From: Microcella daejeonensis
GTDB lineage: Bacteria; Actinomycetota; Actinomycetes; Actinomycetales; Microbacteriaceae
NCBI RefSeq assembly: GCF_026625045.1
Contig: NZ_CP113089.1
Span: forward strand, 1,860,001 to 1,924,000
DNA length: 64,000 nucleotides
Reading direction: 5' to 3'
The translations under genes were made by a program, and so were the position numbers. Positions 18,014 through 29,458 of the stretch are shown here, one piece after another. Below the pieces are notes generated by a model, which was not told the origin of the DNA, made no database searches, and saw nothing but the letters and a program-made list of their open reading frames with translations. Position 1 is the first letter of the stretch; each line of letters starts with the position of its first letter.

Positions 18014-20204
18014 TCCGGTCGGGCTCGGGCCGGGCATCCATCGCCGGGTCGTCGGAGGGCGCGGCGACCCCCTCGTCCGAATCGTCAGGCGACGGAGCGG
18101 ACGTAGCCGACGACGCGGCCGGCGCCGAGGGCGGTGAGGCCGGCGACGGCACCTGGTCGCCGTGCGCGCGGAACAGCAGCATCGACGTCGGCCCGACGGT
18201 GAGCATCTCGCCGGGCTCGTGCTCGAGCGCGAGCTGCGAGATGTCGTCGTGCGAGCTGTCCCACAGCAGGGTGTAGCCGGTGACGCCGACGTGGGCGGGC
18301 AGGCGCACCGAGGTCGGCTCCTCGAGCCCGTGCACGACGAGCAGGATGCGGTTGAAGTGCTCGAACTCGGGGGTGGAGGCGGCGAGGTACTGCAGGGTGC
18401 GCTCGGCGGGCGAGTCCCAGTCGTCCATCGTCATGGCCCGGCCGTCCTTGTTGTACCAGTCCATCTGGGTGGCGCTCGGGATGGTCTCGCCCCAGCGCCC
18501 GTACCGCACGGGTCGCAGCGCCGGGTTGTCGCACCGCAGCTGCAGCAGGCGCCGGGTGACCCGCAACAGGTCCTCCTGCCAGCCGGAGCGGTCCCACGAC
18601 AGCCACGTGAGCTCGCTGTCGTGGCAGTACGCGTTGTTGTTGCCGCGCTGGCTGCGGCCGAACTCGTCGCCCGCGGTGATCATGGGCATGCCGGCGCTGA
18701 GCAGCAGGGTGCCGAGCAGGTTGCGCATGGCCCGGCGGCGGTCGGCGGTGATGACGGGGTCGTCGGTGGGGCCCTCGAGGCCGAAGTTGTACGAGCGGTT
18801 GTTGTCGGTGCCGTCGCGGTTGTCCTCGCCGTTGCCGATGTTGTGCTTCGAGTCGTAGGCGGTGAGGTCGGCGAGGGTGAAGCCGTCGTGGGCGGTGACG
18901 AAGTTGACGCTCGCGAGGGGCCCGCGGTCGGCGGCGAAGACGTGCGCGCTGCCGGTCATGCGGCGGGCGAGCGAGCCGATGCCCTCGGCGGCGGCGCCGT
19001 GGCGGCGCGAGGCGGCGGTGTCGCTGAGCCAGAAGGTGCGCGCGCGGTCGCGGAATCCGTCGTTCCACTCCCGGTAGCCGTCGGGGAAGTTGCCGACCTG
19101 CCAGCCGCCCAGCCCGACGTCCCACGGCTCGGCGATCATGAGCGAGTCGGCGAGCACGGGGTCGGCGAGGATGGCGGCGAGGAGCGGGTGCTCCGGGTCG
19201 AAGTGGGCGCGGGCATCCCGACCGATCGTCGCCATGAGGTCGAAGCGGAACCCGTCGATCTGCACCTCCTCGGCCCAGTAGCGCAGCGAGTCGAGCAGCA
19301 GGCGCTGGGCGGCGGAAAGCGAGAAGTCGACGGTGTTGCCGCACCCGGTGGTGTCGATGTACTCGCCCTCGCGGGTCTGGCGGTAGTACGAGGCGGCGTC
19401 GATGCCGCGCAGGCTCGAGGTCGGCCCGGTCGGCCCCTCCTCGGCGGTGTGGTTGTAGACGACGTCCATGACGACCTGGATGCCCGCCTCATGCAGCAGG
19501 CGCACCATGCCCTTGACCTCCCGCAGCACGGCCCCGGTTCCGCCGTTCTGGGCGCCGCGCGTGGCGTACTGCGCGTGCGGCGTGAAGAAGTTGAGGGTGT
19601 TGTAGCCCCAGTAATTGGTGAGGCCCTGCTTGAGCAGCCGCTGCTCGCTGATGCTCTGGTGGATGGGCAGCAGCTCGACGGTCGTGACCCCGAGATCCTT
19701 CAGGTAGGCGATCGTCGTGGGGTGCGCGAGGCCCGCGTAGGTGCCCCTCAGCTCGTCGGGCATGTCGGGGGCGAGCTTGGTGAGGCCCTTGACGTGCGCC
19801 TCGTAGAGCACGACGTGGTCGAGCGGGATGCGCGGCTTCTGCACCCCGCCCCAGTCGAAGTCGTCGTGCTGCACGTAGCCGCGCCAGTCGCCTCCGGTGG
19901 TGCGGGCGAGCCCGCGGGCGTAGGGGTCGATGAGGTGCCGCTCGGGATCGAAGGCGTGCGTCGGCCCGCTCGGCCCGTCGACCCGCACGGAGTAGCGGGT
20001 TCCCGGCACGAGGGCGGCGTGCTCGACCTGCCAGACGCCGTGCTCGTCGCGGGCCATGGGCACGCGCTCGGCCATCCACGCCGGGTCGTCGGGGCTGAAC
20101 AGGCACAGCTCCATGGCGGTCGCGTGCTCGCTCCACACCCGCAGCCGCCCGCCCCGCGCAGTCGCGGTCACTCCGAGGTGACCCAGCGGGTCGGTCGTCG
20201 CCAT
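18006..20204 (-). CDS. glgX: Glycogen debranching enzyme (GlgX/TreX type)
   Basis: The 732-residue enzyme hydrolyses alpha-1,6 branches, usually in glucan trimmed by the phosphorylase. The order is a CBM48-like N-terminal domain (1-130, with LRVWSEHATAMELCLF), the GH13_11 barrel with VVMDVVYNHTAEEGP, IDGFRFDLMATIG (nucleophile Asp), MIAEPWDVG (acid Glu) and FVTAHDGFTLADL, and a C-terminal beta domain. The tail after residue 700 is Ser/Pro/Asp-rich. The ATG is at 20204 with a -10-like TACTCT only 6 nt upstream, which suggests a leaderless mRNA. Together with glgP this gives breakdown of stored glucan. Confidence 0.94.
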   Translation of the reverse strand: MATTDPLGHLGVTATARGGRLRVWSEHATAMELCLFSPDDPAWMAERVPMARDEHGVWQVEHAALVPGTRYSVRVDGPSGPTHAFDPERHLIDPYARGLARTTGGDWRGYVQHDDFDWGGVQKPRIPLDHVVLYEAHVKGLTKLAPDMPDELRGTYAGLAHPTTIAYLKDLGVTTVELLPIHQSISEQRLLKQGLTNYWGYNTLNFFTPHAQYATRGAQNGGTGAVLREVKGMVRLLHEAGIQVVMDVVYNHTAEEGPTGPTSSLRGIDAASYYRQTREGEYIDTTGCGNTVDFSLSAAQRLLLDSLRYWAEEVQIDGFRFDLMATIGRDARAHFDPEHPLLAAILADPVLADSLMIAEPWDVGLGGWQVGNFPDGYREWNDGFRDRARTFWLSDTAASRRHGAAAEGIGSLARRMTGSAHVFAADRGPLASVNFVTAHDGFTLADLTAYDSKHNIGNGEDNRDGTDNNRSYNFGLEGPTDDPVITADRRRAMRNLLGTLLLSAGMPMITAGDEFGRSQRGNNNAYCHDSELTWLSWDRSGWQEDLLRVTRRLLQLRCDNPALRPVRYGRWGETIPSATQMDWYNKDGRAMTMDDWDSPAERTLQYLAASTPEFEHFNRILLVVHGLEEPTSVRLPAHVGVTGYTLLWDSSHDDISQLALEHEPGEMLTVGPTSMLLFRAHGDQVPSPASPPSAPAASSATSAPSPDDSDEGVAAPSDDPAMDARPEPDRNA

Positions 20205-20210
20205 GGATTT

Positions 20211-20216
20211 AGAGTA
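20211..20216 (-). promoter_or_regulatory. Candidate -10 element of glgX (leaderless)
   Basis: TACTCT on the minus strand is separated from the ATG by 6 nt, so RNA would begin at or next to the start codon. No ribosome binding site fits in that space. Confidence 0.5.
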
Positions 20217-20272
20217 GGTCAGCGCGACCGTGCGTCCGCCGCGCCTCGCGTCGCGTCGTTCGAAGGGGGTGG

Positions 20273-21490
20273 ATGCCGATGCCGGTGTACCTCGACCACG
20301 CCGCCACGTCGCCCATGCCCGCCTCGGTGCGCGCGGCGTACCTGCACGCTCTCGAGACCGCGGGCAACCCGAGCTCGATCCATTCCGCGGGCCAGTCCGC
20401 CCGGGCCATGCTCGATGACGCGCGCAGCCGCATCGCGGCGACCCTCGGCGTCGATGCCGTCGAGCTGACCTTCACGGGCGGCGGCACCGAGGCCGTGAAC
20501 CTCGCCGTCAAGGGACTCTTCTGGCGGGCCCGGCAGGCCGACCCGCGCCGCACCCGCCTGCTCGTGCCGCGTGCCGAGCACCACGCCACCCTCGACGCGG
20601 TCGAGTGGCTCGTCGCGCACGAGGGCGCCTCGGTGACGTGGCTCGAGGTCGACGCGGAGGGGGTGCTGCTGATCGACGGCCTGGGCGGGGTGGCGGCGGC
20701 GCTCGCCGGTGCGGGAGACGAGCCCGCCGATGACGTCGCCCTCATCACCATGCTCGCCGCCAACAACGAGGTCGGCTCGGTGCAGCCCGTCGCCGAGGTC
20801 GCGGCGCTCGCCGCGGCCGCCGGGGTGCCGCTGCACGTCGACGCGATCGCCGCCTACGGGCAGATCGACCTCGCGCCCCTGCCGCCGGGGGTCGGGGCCC
20901 TCTCGATCTCCGCCCACAAGGTGGGCGGCCCGGTGGGCGTGGGCGCGCTCGTGCTGCGGCGAGGAACCGAGGTCGTGCCGCTGCTGCACGGGGGAGCGCA
21001 GCAGCGCGGGCGGTCGGGAACGATGGATGCTCCCGGCGCGTGGGCCTTCGCCGTGGCGGCCGAGGCGGCGCACGCCGAGCTCGCGGCGAGGGCGGCGCAC
21101 AAGCGCGCGCTGCGCGATCGGCTCGAGGCGGGCATCCGCGCCCACGTGCCGCAGGCCGTGCTGCACGGCACCGGCGCCGCGCACCGCCTGCCCGGAACCG
21201 TGCATCTCACCGTGCCAGGCTGCGAGGGCGATTCGCTGCTGTTCCTGCTCGATCAGGCGGGCTTCGCCGTCTCGACCGGATCGGCCTGCCAGGCGGGGGT
21301 TCCCGAGCCCTCCCACGTGCTGCTCGCCATGGGGCTGAGCGCGGCGGATGCCCGAGGCGCGCTGCGCGTCACCCTCGGCCCCGACACCACGGCCGACGAG
21401 ATCGACGCGCTGCTGGACGCTCTGCCGGCCGCGGTCGCCCGTGCCGAGGCCGCGGGGCTCGCGGCGCGTACGCCGATGCTCGGGCGGTAG
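20273..21490 (+). CDS. iscS: Cysteine desulfurase (NifS/IscS family)
   Basis: The 405-residue PLP enzyme takes sulfur from cysteine as a persulfide. The sequence opens with VYLDHAATSPMP. The PLP lysine is Lys216 in SISAHKVGG and the sulfur-carrying cysteine is Cys339 in STGSACQAG. The start at 20273 follows a purine-rich GAAGGGGG. The next gene, mnmA, begins 30 nt after the stop, so the sulfur donor and its tRNA-thiolating acceptor enzyme sit side by side. Other uses of the persulfide (iron-sulfur clusters) are possible. Confidence 0.93.
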   Translation: MPMPVYLDHAATSPMPASVRAAYLHALETAGNPSSIHSAGQSARAMLDDARSRIAATLGVDAVELTFTGGGTEAVNLAVKGLFWRARQADPRRTRLLVPRAEHHATLDAVEWLVAHEGASVTWLEVDAEGVLLIDGLGGVAAALAGAGDEPADDVALITMLAANNEVGSVQPVAEVAALAAAAGVPLHVDAIAAYGQIDLAPLPPGVGALSISAHKVGGPVGVGALVLRRGTEVVPLLHGGAQQRGRSGTMDAPGAWAFAVAAEAAHAELAARAAHKRALRDRLEAGIRAHVPQAVLHGTGAAHRLPGTVHLTVPGCEGDSLLFLLDQAGFAVSTGSACQAGVPEPSHVLLAMGLSAADARGALRVTLGPDTTADEIDALLDALPAAVARAEAAGLAARTPMLGR

Positions 21491-21508
21491 CAGGGGGACG
21501 GGGCCGCG

Positions 21509-21514
21509 TACCCT
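21509..21514 (+). promoter_or_regulatory. Candidate -10 element of mnmA
   Basis: TACCCT lies 6 nt before the mnmA ATG. The intervening GGAGGC could also serve as a ribosome binding site if transcription comes from iscS, so two modes of expression are possible. Confidence 0.4.
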
Positions 21515-21520
21515 GGAGGC

Positions 21521-22696
21521 ATGCGGGTTCTGGCAGCGATGAGCGGCGGCGTCGACAGCGCCGTCGCGGCGGCGCGCGCGGTCGACGCCGGGCACGACGT
21601 GGTCGGGGTGCACCTCGCGCTGAGCCGCATGCCGGGCACGCTGCGCACCGGCAGCCGCGGCTGCTGCACCATCGAGGACAGCCTCGATGCGCGCCGCGCG
21701 GCCGAGAGGCTGGGCATCCCCTTCTACGTCTGGGACTTCTCGGAGCGCTTCGCCGACGACGTCGTCGGCGACTTCATCGCCGAGTACGCGGCCGGCCGCA
21801 CGCCCAACCCCTGCATGCGCTGCAACGAGCGCATCAAGTTCGCCGCCGTGCTCGAGAAGGCGCTCGCGCTCGGCTTCGACGCCGTCGCGACCGGGCACTA
21901 CGCCCACATCGTCACCGACGCGGCCGGCAACCGCGAGCTGCACCGGGCCTCCGATGAGGCGAAGGATCAGTCGTACGTTCTCGGCGTGCTGACGAGCGAG
22001 CAGCTGGCGCACGCGATGTTCCCGCTCGGCACGACGCCGTCGAAGGCCGTCGTGCGGGCCGAGGCCGCGTCGCGCGGCTTGACCGTGGCGCAGAAGCCCG
22101 ACAGCCACGACATCTGCTTCATCCCCGACGGCGACACCCGTGGCTGGCTGGCCGAGCGCATCGAGCCGCAGCAGGGCGCGATCGTCGACCGCTCCGGCGA
22201 GACGCTCGGCAGCCACGACGGGGCGACGAGCTACACGGTCGGCCAGCGCAAGGGGCTCGGCATCGGCCGGCCCGCCCCCGACGGACGCCCGCGCTTCGTG
22301 CTCGAGGTGCGCCCGCGCACGAACGAGGTCGTCGTCGGCCCGCGCGAGGCGCTCGCGGTGCGCGAGCTCGCGGGGGCCCGCTACAGCTGGGCGGGGCTCG
22401 ACCCGGTGGCGAGCGGCGTCACGACCGCCGAGGTCGATGGCGGCACCTCGTGGTTCGCGTGCGACGTGCAGGTGCGCGCGCACGGCGAGCCGGTGCCGGC
22501 GCGGGCGCGGCTGGCGGCCGGTTCGGCCTCGGCCCCTGAGCTGGTCGTCGAGATGGATGCCCCGCTCCTGGGCGTCGCGCCCGGCCAGACCGCGGTGCTC
22601 TACGTCGGCACCCGCGTGGTGGGCCAGTGCACGATCGACCGCACGACCTCCGCCGTGCCGGTGGATGCTGCGGCCGAGCCCGCTCGGGCATCCTGA
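21521..22696 (+). CDS. mnmA: tRNA 2-thiouridylase
   Basis: The 391-residue enzyme adds sulfur to uridine 34 of tRNAs for Glu, Gln and Lys. The N-terminal PP-loop is SGGVDS (residues 9-14). The two catalytic cysteines are Cys98 in NPCMRCN and Cys199 in [23 protein letters not shown] marks the central domain and the C-terminal beta-barrel completes the usual length. It lies downstream of the cysteine desulfurase that would provide the persulfide. Copy C of the 87-bp element follows 65 nt after the stop. Confidence 0.96.
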   Translation: MRVLAAMSGGVDSAVAAARAVDAGHDVVGVHLALSRMPGTLRTGSRGCCTIEDSLDARRAAERLGIPFYVWDFSERFADDVVGDFIAEYAAGRTPNPCMRCNERIKFAAVLEKALALGFDAVATGHYAHIVTDAAGNRELHRASDEAKDQSYVLGVLTSEQLAHAMFPLGTTPSKAVVRAEAASRGLTVAQKPDSHDICFIPDGDTRGWLAERIEPQQGAIVDRSGETLGSHDGATSYTVGQRKGLGIGRPAPDGRPRFVLEVRPRTNEVVVGPREALAVRELAGARYSWAGLDPVASGVTTAEVDGGTSWFACDVQVRAHGEPVPARARLAAGSASAPELVVEMDAPLLGVAPGQTAVLYVGTRVVGQCTIDRTTSAVPVDAAAEPARAS

Positions 22697-22698
22697 CC

Positions 22699-22714
22699 CC
22701 TGCGCGCCCGCCGT
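22699..22714 (+). repeat. 16-bp direct repeat left of element C
   Basis: CCTGCGCGCCCGCCGT occurs here and again exactly at 22881-22896, on either side of copy C of the 87-bp element. The distances to the element differ (47 and 32 nt), so it is not a simple target-site duplication. Confidence 0.6.
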
Positions 22715-22761
22715 CGGGGTGTCTCGCCGCCCGCCGTCTGAGTCTCTCCCCGCCCGTGGCC

Positions 22762-22848
22762 GGCACAAATTCAGGCAAAGGCGCACAGGCGGCGGCGTGT
22801 CGCGGCATCGGGTCGTCCGACACGCCGGCCCGTGCCTGAATTCGTGCC
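22762..22848. repeat. 87-bp palindromic element, copy C
   Basis: Terminal repeats GGCACAAATTCAGGC (22762-22776) and GCCTGAATTCGTGCC (22834-22848) pair with a single A/C mismatch. The inner stem is perfect over 10 bp: CGGCGTGTCG (22793-22802) with CGACACGCCG (22818-22827). It lies between mnmA and ligA, both on the plus strand. The remaining sequence of that 242-bp gap is the direct repeat and the ligA promoter. Confidence 0.85.
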
Positions 22849-22880
22849 AGGGGTGCGGGCGAGCGGTGCGGCCGAGCGGC

Positions 22881-22896
22881 CCTGCGCGCCCGCCGT
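22881..22896 (+). repeat. 16-bp direct repeat right of element C
   Basis: This is the second copy of CCTGCGCGCCCGCCGT, identical to 22699-22714. Confidence 0.6.
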
Positions 22897-22926
22897 GAGG
22901 CCCCGGAGACTGTCGGGGGTCGCTCC

Positions 22927-25260
<2,334 letters not shown>

Positions 25261-25336
25261 CGCGCCGCGCACGGATCGTGCTGGGGACAACCAGCAGAGG
25301 GATTGTTAACTCCGGGAGACGATTATCAGTTTCGCC

Positions 25337-25396
25337 CCCCAATCGGGGTGCGCTTTCCCATAGCATGAAACCGCGTCAGTCGACCCCGATACGGGG
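25337..25396. promoter_or_regulatory. Two small palindromes and a -10 candidate before the DUF1023 gene
   Basis: CCCCAATCGGGG (25337-25348) and CCCCGATACGGGG (25384-25396) are similar inverted repeats that straddle TAGCAT (25361-25366), a possible -10. The spacing would suit a repressor. No regulator is encoded next door. Confidence 0.35.
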
Positions 25397-25431
25397 TGAC
25401 CCCTCCCGGCCGACGCGAAAGGCTCCCCACC

Positions 25432-26985
25432 GTGCTCGCAGAGGCAACCGCTCTCCTGCTGGCCTCGCTCACCGTGCTGACGGTCGCGGGGCCGTCCGGT
25501 GCGCCTCAGGGGATCCGGCCCGCCGTCTCGGCCGTGTCGACCGCCGCACCGGCGCAGGCCCCGAGCGTCACGTCGGCGTCGGCCGGCGCGAACCCGGCCG
25601 TCGCCGGGCCGGGAGCGAGCATCCCGACCGCGCACGAACCCCGCGGAACCGCTCTGCTCGACAGCCTCGTCGCCCGGGCGGCGCCCCCCGCGACGGTGAG
25701 CGCGACCGTGACCGGGCAGAACGCCGAGCTGAGCGCCGCCGTCGGCGCGGCCGTCGACAAGGCCGCCCTGCGCCAGTCGATGCGCGCCGTGCTCGCCGAC
25801 CCGCCCGCACCGCGCAGCGTCTCGAACTGGTGGAGCGCCCTCGACGGCGGTGAGCAGCTGCGCGCCGCCCTCGCCGCGCCCGAGCTCGTCGGCAACCTCG
25901 ACGGCGTTCCCTACGCCGTGCGCGACCAGGCCAACCGCACCGTGCTGCGCGAGACCATCCGCGACCTCGAGCTCGGCCTCGTCGGCGGCACCTCCCGTGC
26001 GCTGCAGACCCGCGACGACGGGCAGCTGCAGATGCTCTACTCCATCGCCGACGCGCTCGGCCCGGCCGAGGCGAACCCGCACCGCCAGCTCATCACCCTC
26101 GACGTCGAGGGGGCGGGCAAGGCCTCGATCGTGCTCGGCGACCTCATGACCGCCGACTACGTCAGCTACCTCGTGCCCGGCATGTTCATCTCGGTCGGCG
26201 GCAACGTCGTCGAATGGGTCGACACGGCCGCACGCATCTACGACGAGCAGGTCTCGTGGCTCGCGCTGCTCGACGACTCGTCGGCTCCGGCCCCGCGCGA
26301 CGACGCGATCGCCGCGAGCGCCGTGGGCACCACACCGGCCGCCCTCGCCGCCGCCATGCGCGCCGCGGACAGGCTCGCGCCCGAGGAGGCGGTCGAGGAC
26401 GAGCGGCCGACCGTCGCCACCGTCGCCTGGATCGGCTACCAGACCCCCCACCTGCTCAACGTCGGCAGCCTCGACCTGGCCTACGAGGGCCGCGACGCGA
26501 TCGCCTCGACCCTCCTCGGCCTCGACGCGCTGCGCGGCGCGGACCAGCCGCACGTCTCGCTGCTCGCCCACTCCTACGGCACGACCGCCTCGATGCTCGC
26601 GCTGAGCGAGACGCCCGCCCGCGTCGACGCGCTCGCCATGATCGGCTCCCCGGGCTCGCCCGCCGCGACGGTCGACGACCTCAAGGTCACCGGCGCCGTC
26701 TTCGTCGGCGAGGCCGCGTGGGATCCGATCAGCAACAGCAGCTTCTTCGGCGCCGACCCCGGCGAGAGCACGTTCGGCGCGCGGGTCATGAGCGTCGCCG
26801 GCAGCGTCGACCTCATCACCGAGAAGGTGCTCGCCGGCTCGACCGGGCACAACGAGTACTTCAGCCCCGGCACCGAGTCGATGCGCAACCTCGCGCTCAT
26901 CGGCATCGGCCAGGCCGAGCTCGTCACCGACGGCACCGAGCGCGATGCGCTCCGAACCCTCGCACTGGCCCGCCCCGGAGCCTGA
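25432..26985 (+). CDS. DUF1023-type alpha/beta hydrolase, secreted or membrane anchored
   Basis: The 517-residue protein has an N-terminal hydrophobic segment (ALLLASLTVLTVAG, about 5-20) read as a signal or anchor. A Ser/Ala/Pro-rich region and a large helical section follow. The C-terminal 180 residues match the actinobacterial DUF1023 esterase-like family: VAWIGYQTP, the nucleophile elbow LLAHSYGTTA and a C-terminal GSTGHNEYF with the presumed His. The GTG start is chosen for its fit to the signal segment and a GAAAGG about 12 nt upstream. The substrate is unknown. Confidence 0.75.
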   Translation: MLAEATALLLASLTVLTVAGPSGAPQGIRPAVSAVSTAAPAQAPSVTSASAGANPAVAGPGASIPTAHEPRGTALLDSLVARAAPPATVSATVTGQNAELSAAVGAAVDKAALRQSMRAVLADPPAPRSVSNWWSALDGGEQLRAALAAPELVGNLDGVPYAVRDQANRTVLRETIRDLELGLVGGTSRALQTRDDGQLQMLYSIADALGPAEANPHRQLITLDVEGAGKASIVLGDLMTADYVSYLVPGMFISVGGNVVEWVDTAARIYDEQVSWLALLDDSSAPAPRDDAIAASAVGTTPAALAAAMRAADRLAPEEAVEDERPTVATVAWIGYQTPHLLNVGSLDLAYEGRDAIASTLLGLDALRGADQPHVSLLAHSYGTTASMLALSETPARVDALAMIGSPGSPAATVDDLKVTGAVFVGEAAWDPISNSSFFGADPGESTFGARVMSVAGSVDLITEKVLAGSTGHNEYFSPGTESMRNLALIGIGQAELVTDGTERDALRTLALARPGA

Positions 26986-27075
26986 GCGTCCGCCCGAAGA
27001 GGGGGTCTGCGGCGGGGCGGAGCCCGAGCCGGCCGGTGGTACCGTGCATCAGCATCCCGCGCGAAATGGACGGTC

Positions 27076-27516
27076 ATGACCACCCGCAGCTCGCTTCGAA
27101 TGCTCACGATCGCAGCGGTGCTCGTGGGCGTGAGCGGATGCGCCCTGCAGAGCCCCTCGCCGGTCACCGACGCCGAGGCGCGCGACCGATTCCTGGCGGT
27201 CATCGACGAGACGCAGCAGCTCGTGGGCGGCGTCTGGCAGGTGGATGACGACCCCACTCCGCGCGGCTGCACCCTGCCCGTCTGGGTGGCGGGGGAGCGG
27301 TACCCGGCGCTGCGGGTGAGCGAGGATCCGCGGGGCGAGGGCCACGCCGACCGCGTGCAGCAGGCGTGGGAGGGCAACGGCCTCGAGGTCGAGCGCTCGC
27401 TCGTCGGCGACGTCGTCGAGCTCAAGGCCGAGAGCGAGTTCGGCGAGGTCTACCTGTTCCGCGTGAGCGAGCAGGCGATGACCCTGCAGGGCGAGAGCGA
27501 GTGCCGCCCGGCGTAG
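27076..27516 (+). CDS. Small lipoprotein, function unknown
   Basis: The protein has 146 residues. The N-terminus (MTTRSSLRMLTIAAVLVGVS followed by GCAL) is a lipoprotein signal, with the lipid-bearing Cys at residue 22. The mature part is a compact alpha/beta domain of about 120 residues with two further cysteines (in RGCTLP and in SECRP) that could form a disulfide. TACCGT at 27040-27045 is a plausible -10, about 31 nt before the ATG. I do not recognise the family. Confidence 0.7.
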   Translation: MTTRSSLRMLTIAAVLVGVSGCALQSPSPVTDAEARDRFLAVIDETQQLVGGVWQVDDDPTPRGCTLPVWVAGERYPALRVSEDPRGEGHADRVQQAWEGNGLEVERSLVGDVVELKAESEFGEVYLFRVSEQAMTLQGESECRPA

Positions 27517-27606
27517 GGAGCCCGCCCGCCGCCCGCGCGAGCCCGCATCCCGCCGCTCAGTAGACTGGCGGTATCCCACCCGTTCGATCCATGCCGAGGG
27601 AGCTCC

Positions 27607-27906
27607 ATGTCGGAAATCACGCCCGAGACCGTCGCCCATCTGGCGATGCTCGCGCGCATCGCCCTGACCGATGACGAGATCCAGAAGCTCACCGGTGAGC
27701 TCGGGGCGATCGTCGACTCGGTCGAGAAGGTGCAGCAGGTCGCGACGCCCGACGTGGTCGCGACGAGCCACCCGATCCCCTTGAGCGGCGGGATGCGCGT
27801 GGACGAGCCGGGCGTGACGCTCACCCCCGAGCAGGCCCTCGCCGGCGCGCCCGACCACGACGGCAGCCGCTTCCGCGTCACCGCGATCCTGGGGGAGGAG
27901 CAGTGA
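27607..27906 (+). CDS. gatC: Asp-tRNA(Asn)/Glu-tRNA(Gln) amidotransferase subunit C
   Basis: The 99-residue subunit stabilises GatA-GatB in the complex that converts Glu-tRNA(Gln) to Gln-tRNA(Gln). It shows the family start ([20 protein letters not shown]) and the [15 protein letters not shown] segment. It has a GGGAG site before ATG 27607 and a -10-like TAGACT some 40 nt upstream. It overlaps gatA by 4 nt (GTGA). Confidence 0.96.
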   Translation: MSEITPETVAHLAMLARIALTDDEIQKLTGELGAIVDSVEKVQQVATPDVVATSHPIPLSGGMRVDEPGVTLTPEQALAGAPDHDGSRFRVTAILGEEQ

Positions 27907-29420
27907 GCGGCACGCAGAACGACCTGACCCGCACGAGCGCCGCCGACCTCGCCGCCGCCCTGCAGTCGGGCGAGGTCTCGAGCGTGGAGGTCACGAAGGC
28001 GCACCTCGACCGCATCGCCGCCGTCGACGGCGACGTGCACGCTTTCCTCCACGTGTCGCAGAACGCCCTCGAGACGGCCGCGCAGGTCGACGCCGACCGT
28101 GCCGCCGGGCAGATCCTGCCCGATCTCGCCGGCGTGCCGATCGCCATCAAGGACGTCCTCTGCACGCTCGACATGCCGTCGACCTCGGGCTCGAAGATCC
28201 TGGAGGGCTGGGTGCCGCCGTACGACGCGACCGTCGTCGCCCGCCTGCGGGCCGCCCGCCTGGTGCCGCTCGGCAAGACGAACATGGACGAGTTCGCGAT
28301 GGGCTCCTCCACCGAGTTCTCCGCGTACGGCCCGACGCGCAACCCCTGGGATCTCGACCGCATCCCCGGCGGCTCGGGCGGCGGCTCGGCCGCGGCCGTC
28401 GCCGCCTTCGAGGCGCCCATCGCCCTCGGCTCCGACACCGGCGGCTCCATCCGCCAGCCCGGCGCCGTCACCGGCACGGTCGGCGTGAAGCCCACCTACG
28501 GCGGCGTCAGCCGCTACGGCGCGATCGCCCTCGCGAGCTCGCTCGACCAGGTCGGCCCCGTGTCGCGCTCCGTGCTGGATGCCGCGCTCGTGCACGACGT
28601 CATCGGCGGGCACGACCCCCGCGACGCCACGAGCATCCCCGATGCCTGGCCCTCGATGGCCGAGGCCGCGCGGCGCGGCATGACGAGCGACGCGCTGAAG
28701 GGCATCCGCGTCGGCGTCGTCAAAGAGCTGGAGGGCGAGGGCTTCCAGGCCGGCGTCAAGCAGCGGTACCACGAGACCCTCGACCTGCTGGCCGCGGCCG
28801 GCGCCGAGATCGTCGAGGTGAGCGCCCCGCACTTCGAGTACGCGGTCGCCGCCTACTACCTGATCCTCCCGGCGGAGGCCTCGAGCAACCTCGCGAAGTT
28901 CGACTCGGTGCGCTTCGGCATGCGCGCCGGCGTCACCGGAACCGTCGAGGACGTCATGGCCGCCACCCGCGAGGCCGGCTTCGGCCCCGAGGTGAAGCGC
29001 CGCATCATCCTCGGCACCTACGCCCTCAGCGCCGGCTACTACGACGCCTACTACGGCAGCGCGCAGAAGGTGCGCACGCTCATCCAGCAGGACTTCGCTG
29101 CCGCCTTCGAGAAGGCCGACATCCTCGTCTCGCCGAGCGCGCCGACGACGGCGTTCCGCTTCGGCGAGAAGCTGGAGGACCCGCTGGCGATGTACCTCAA
29201 CGACGTGACGACCATCCCGGCGAACCTGGCCGGCGTGCCCGGCATGGGCCTGCCGATGGGCCTCGCACCGGAAGACGGCCTGCCGACGGGCCTGCAGCTC
29301 ATGGCCCCCGCCCGCCACGACGCGCGCCTCTACGAGGCCGGCGCCGCGATCGAGCAGCTGCTCGAGGCGCACTGGGGCCGCACGCTGTGGAGCCAGGCTC
29401 CCGAGCTCGCGACGCGCTGA
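27903..29420 (+). CDS. gatA: Glutamyl-tRNA(Gln) amidotransferase subunit A
   Basis: The 505-residue amidase subunit releases ammonia from glutamine. It carries the amidase signature around [20 protein letters not shown], the catalytic lysine region in [10 protein letters not shown], and the [10 protein letters not shown] nucleophile loop (Ser-cis-Ser-Lys triad). The GTG start overlaps the gatC stop by 4 nt. The gatB subunit follows after one intervening membrane-protein gene. Confidence 0.97.
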   Translation: MSGTQNDLTRTSAADLAAALQSGEVSSVEVTKAHLDRIAAVDGDVHAFLHVSQNALETAAQVDADRAAGQILPDLAGVPIAIKDVLCTLDMPSTSGSKILEGWVPPYDATVVARLRAARLVPLGKTNMDEFAMGSSTEFSAYGPTRNPWDLDRIPGGSGGGSAAAVAAFEAPIALGSDTGGSIRQPGAVTGTVGVKPTYGGVSRYGAIALASSLDQVGPVSRSVLDAALVHDVIGGHDPRDATSIPDAWPSMAEAARRGMTSDALKGIRVGVVKELEGEGFQAGVKQRYHETLDLLAAAGAEIVEVSAPHFEYAVAAYYLILPAEASSNLAKFDSVRFGMRAGVTGTVEDVMAATREAGFGPEVKRRIILGTYALSAGYYDAYYGSAQKVRTLIQQDFAAAFEKADILVSPSAPTTAFRFGEKLEDPLAMYLNDVTTIPANLAGVPGMGLPMGLAPEDGLPTGLQLMAPARHDARLYEAGAAIEQLLEAHWGRTLWSQAPELATR

Positions 29421-29458
29421 CGGCTCGATTCCACGGGTGACGGCGGGGCGGTGACGGG

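Noticed and set aside
22699..22896. The 16-bp repeat as a target-site duplication of element C.
   Set aside because: The copies lie 47 and 32 nt away from the element ends, so they do not abut it.
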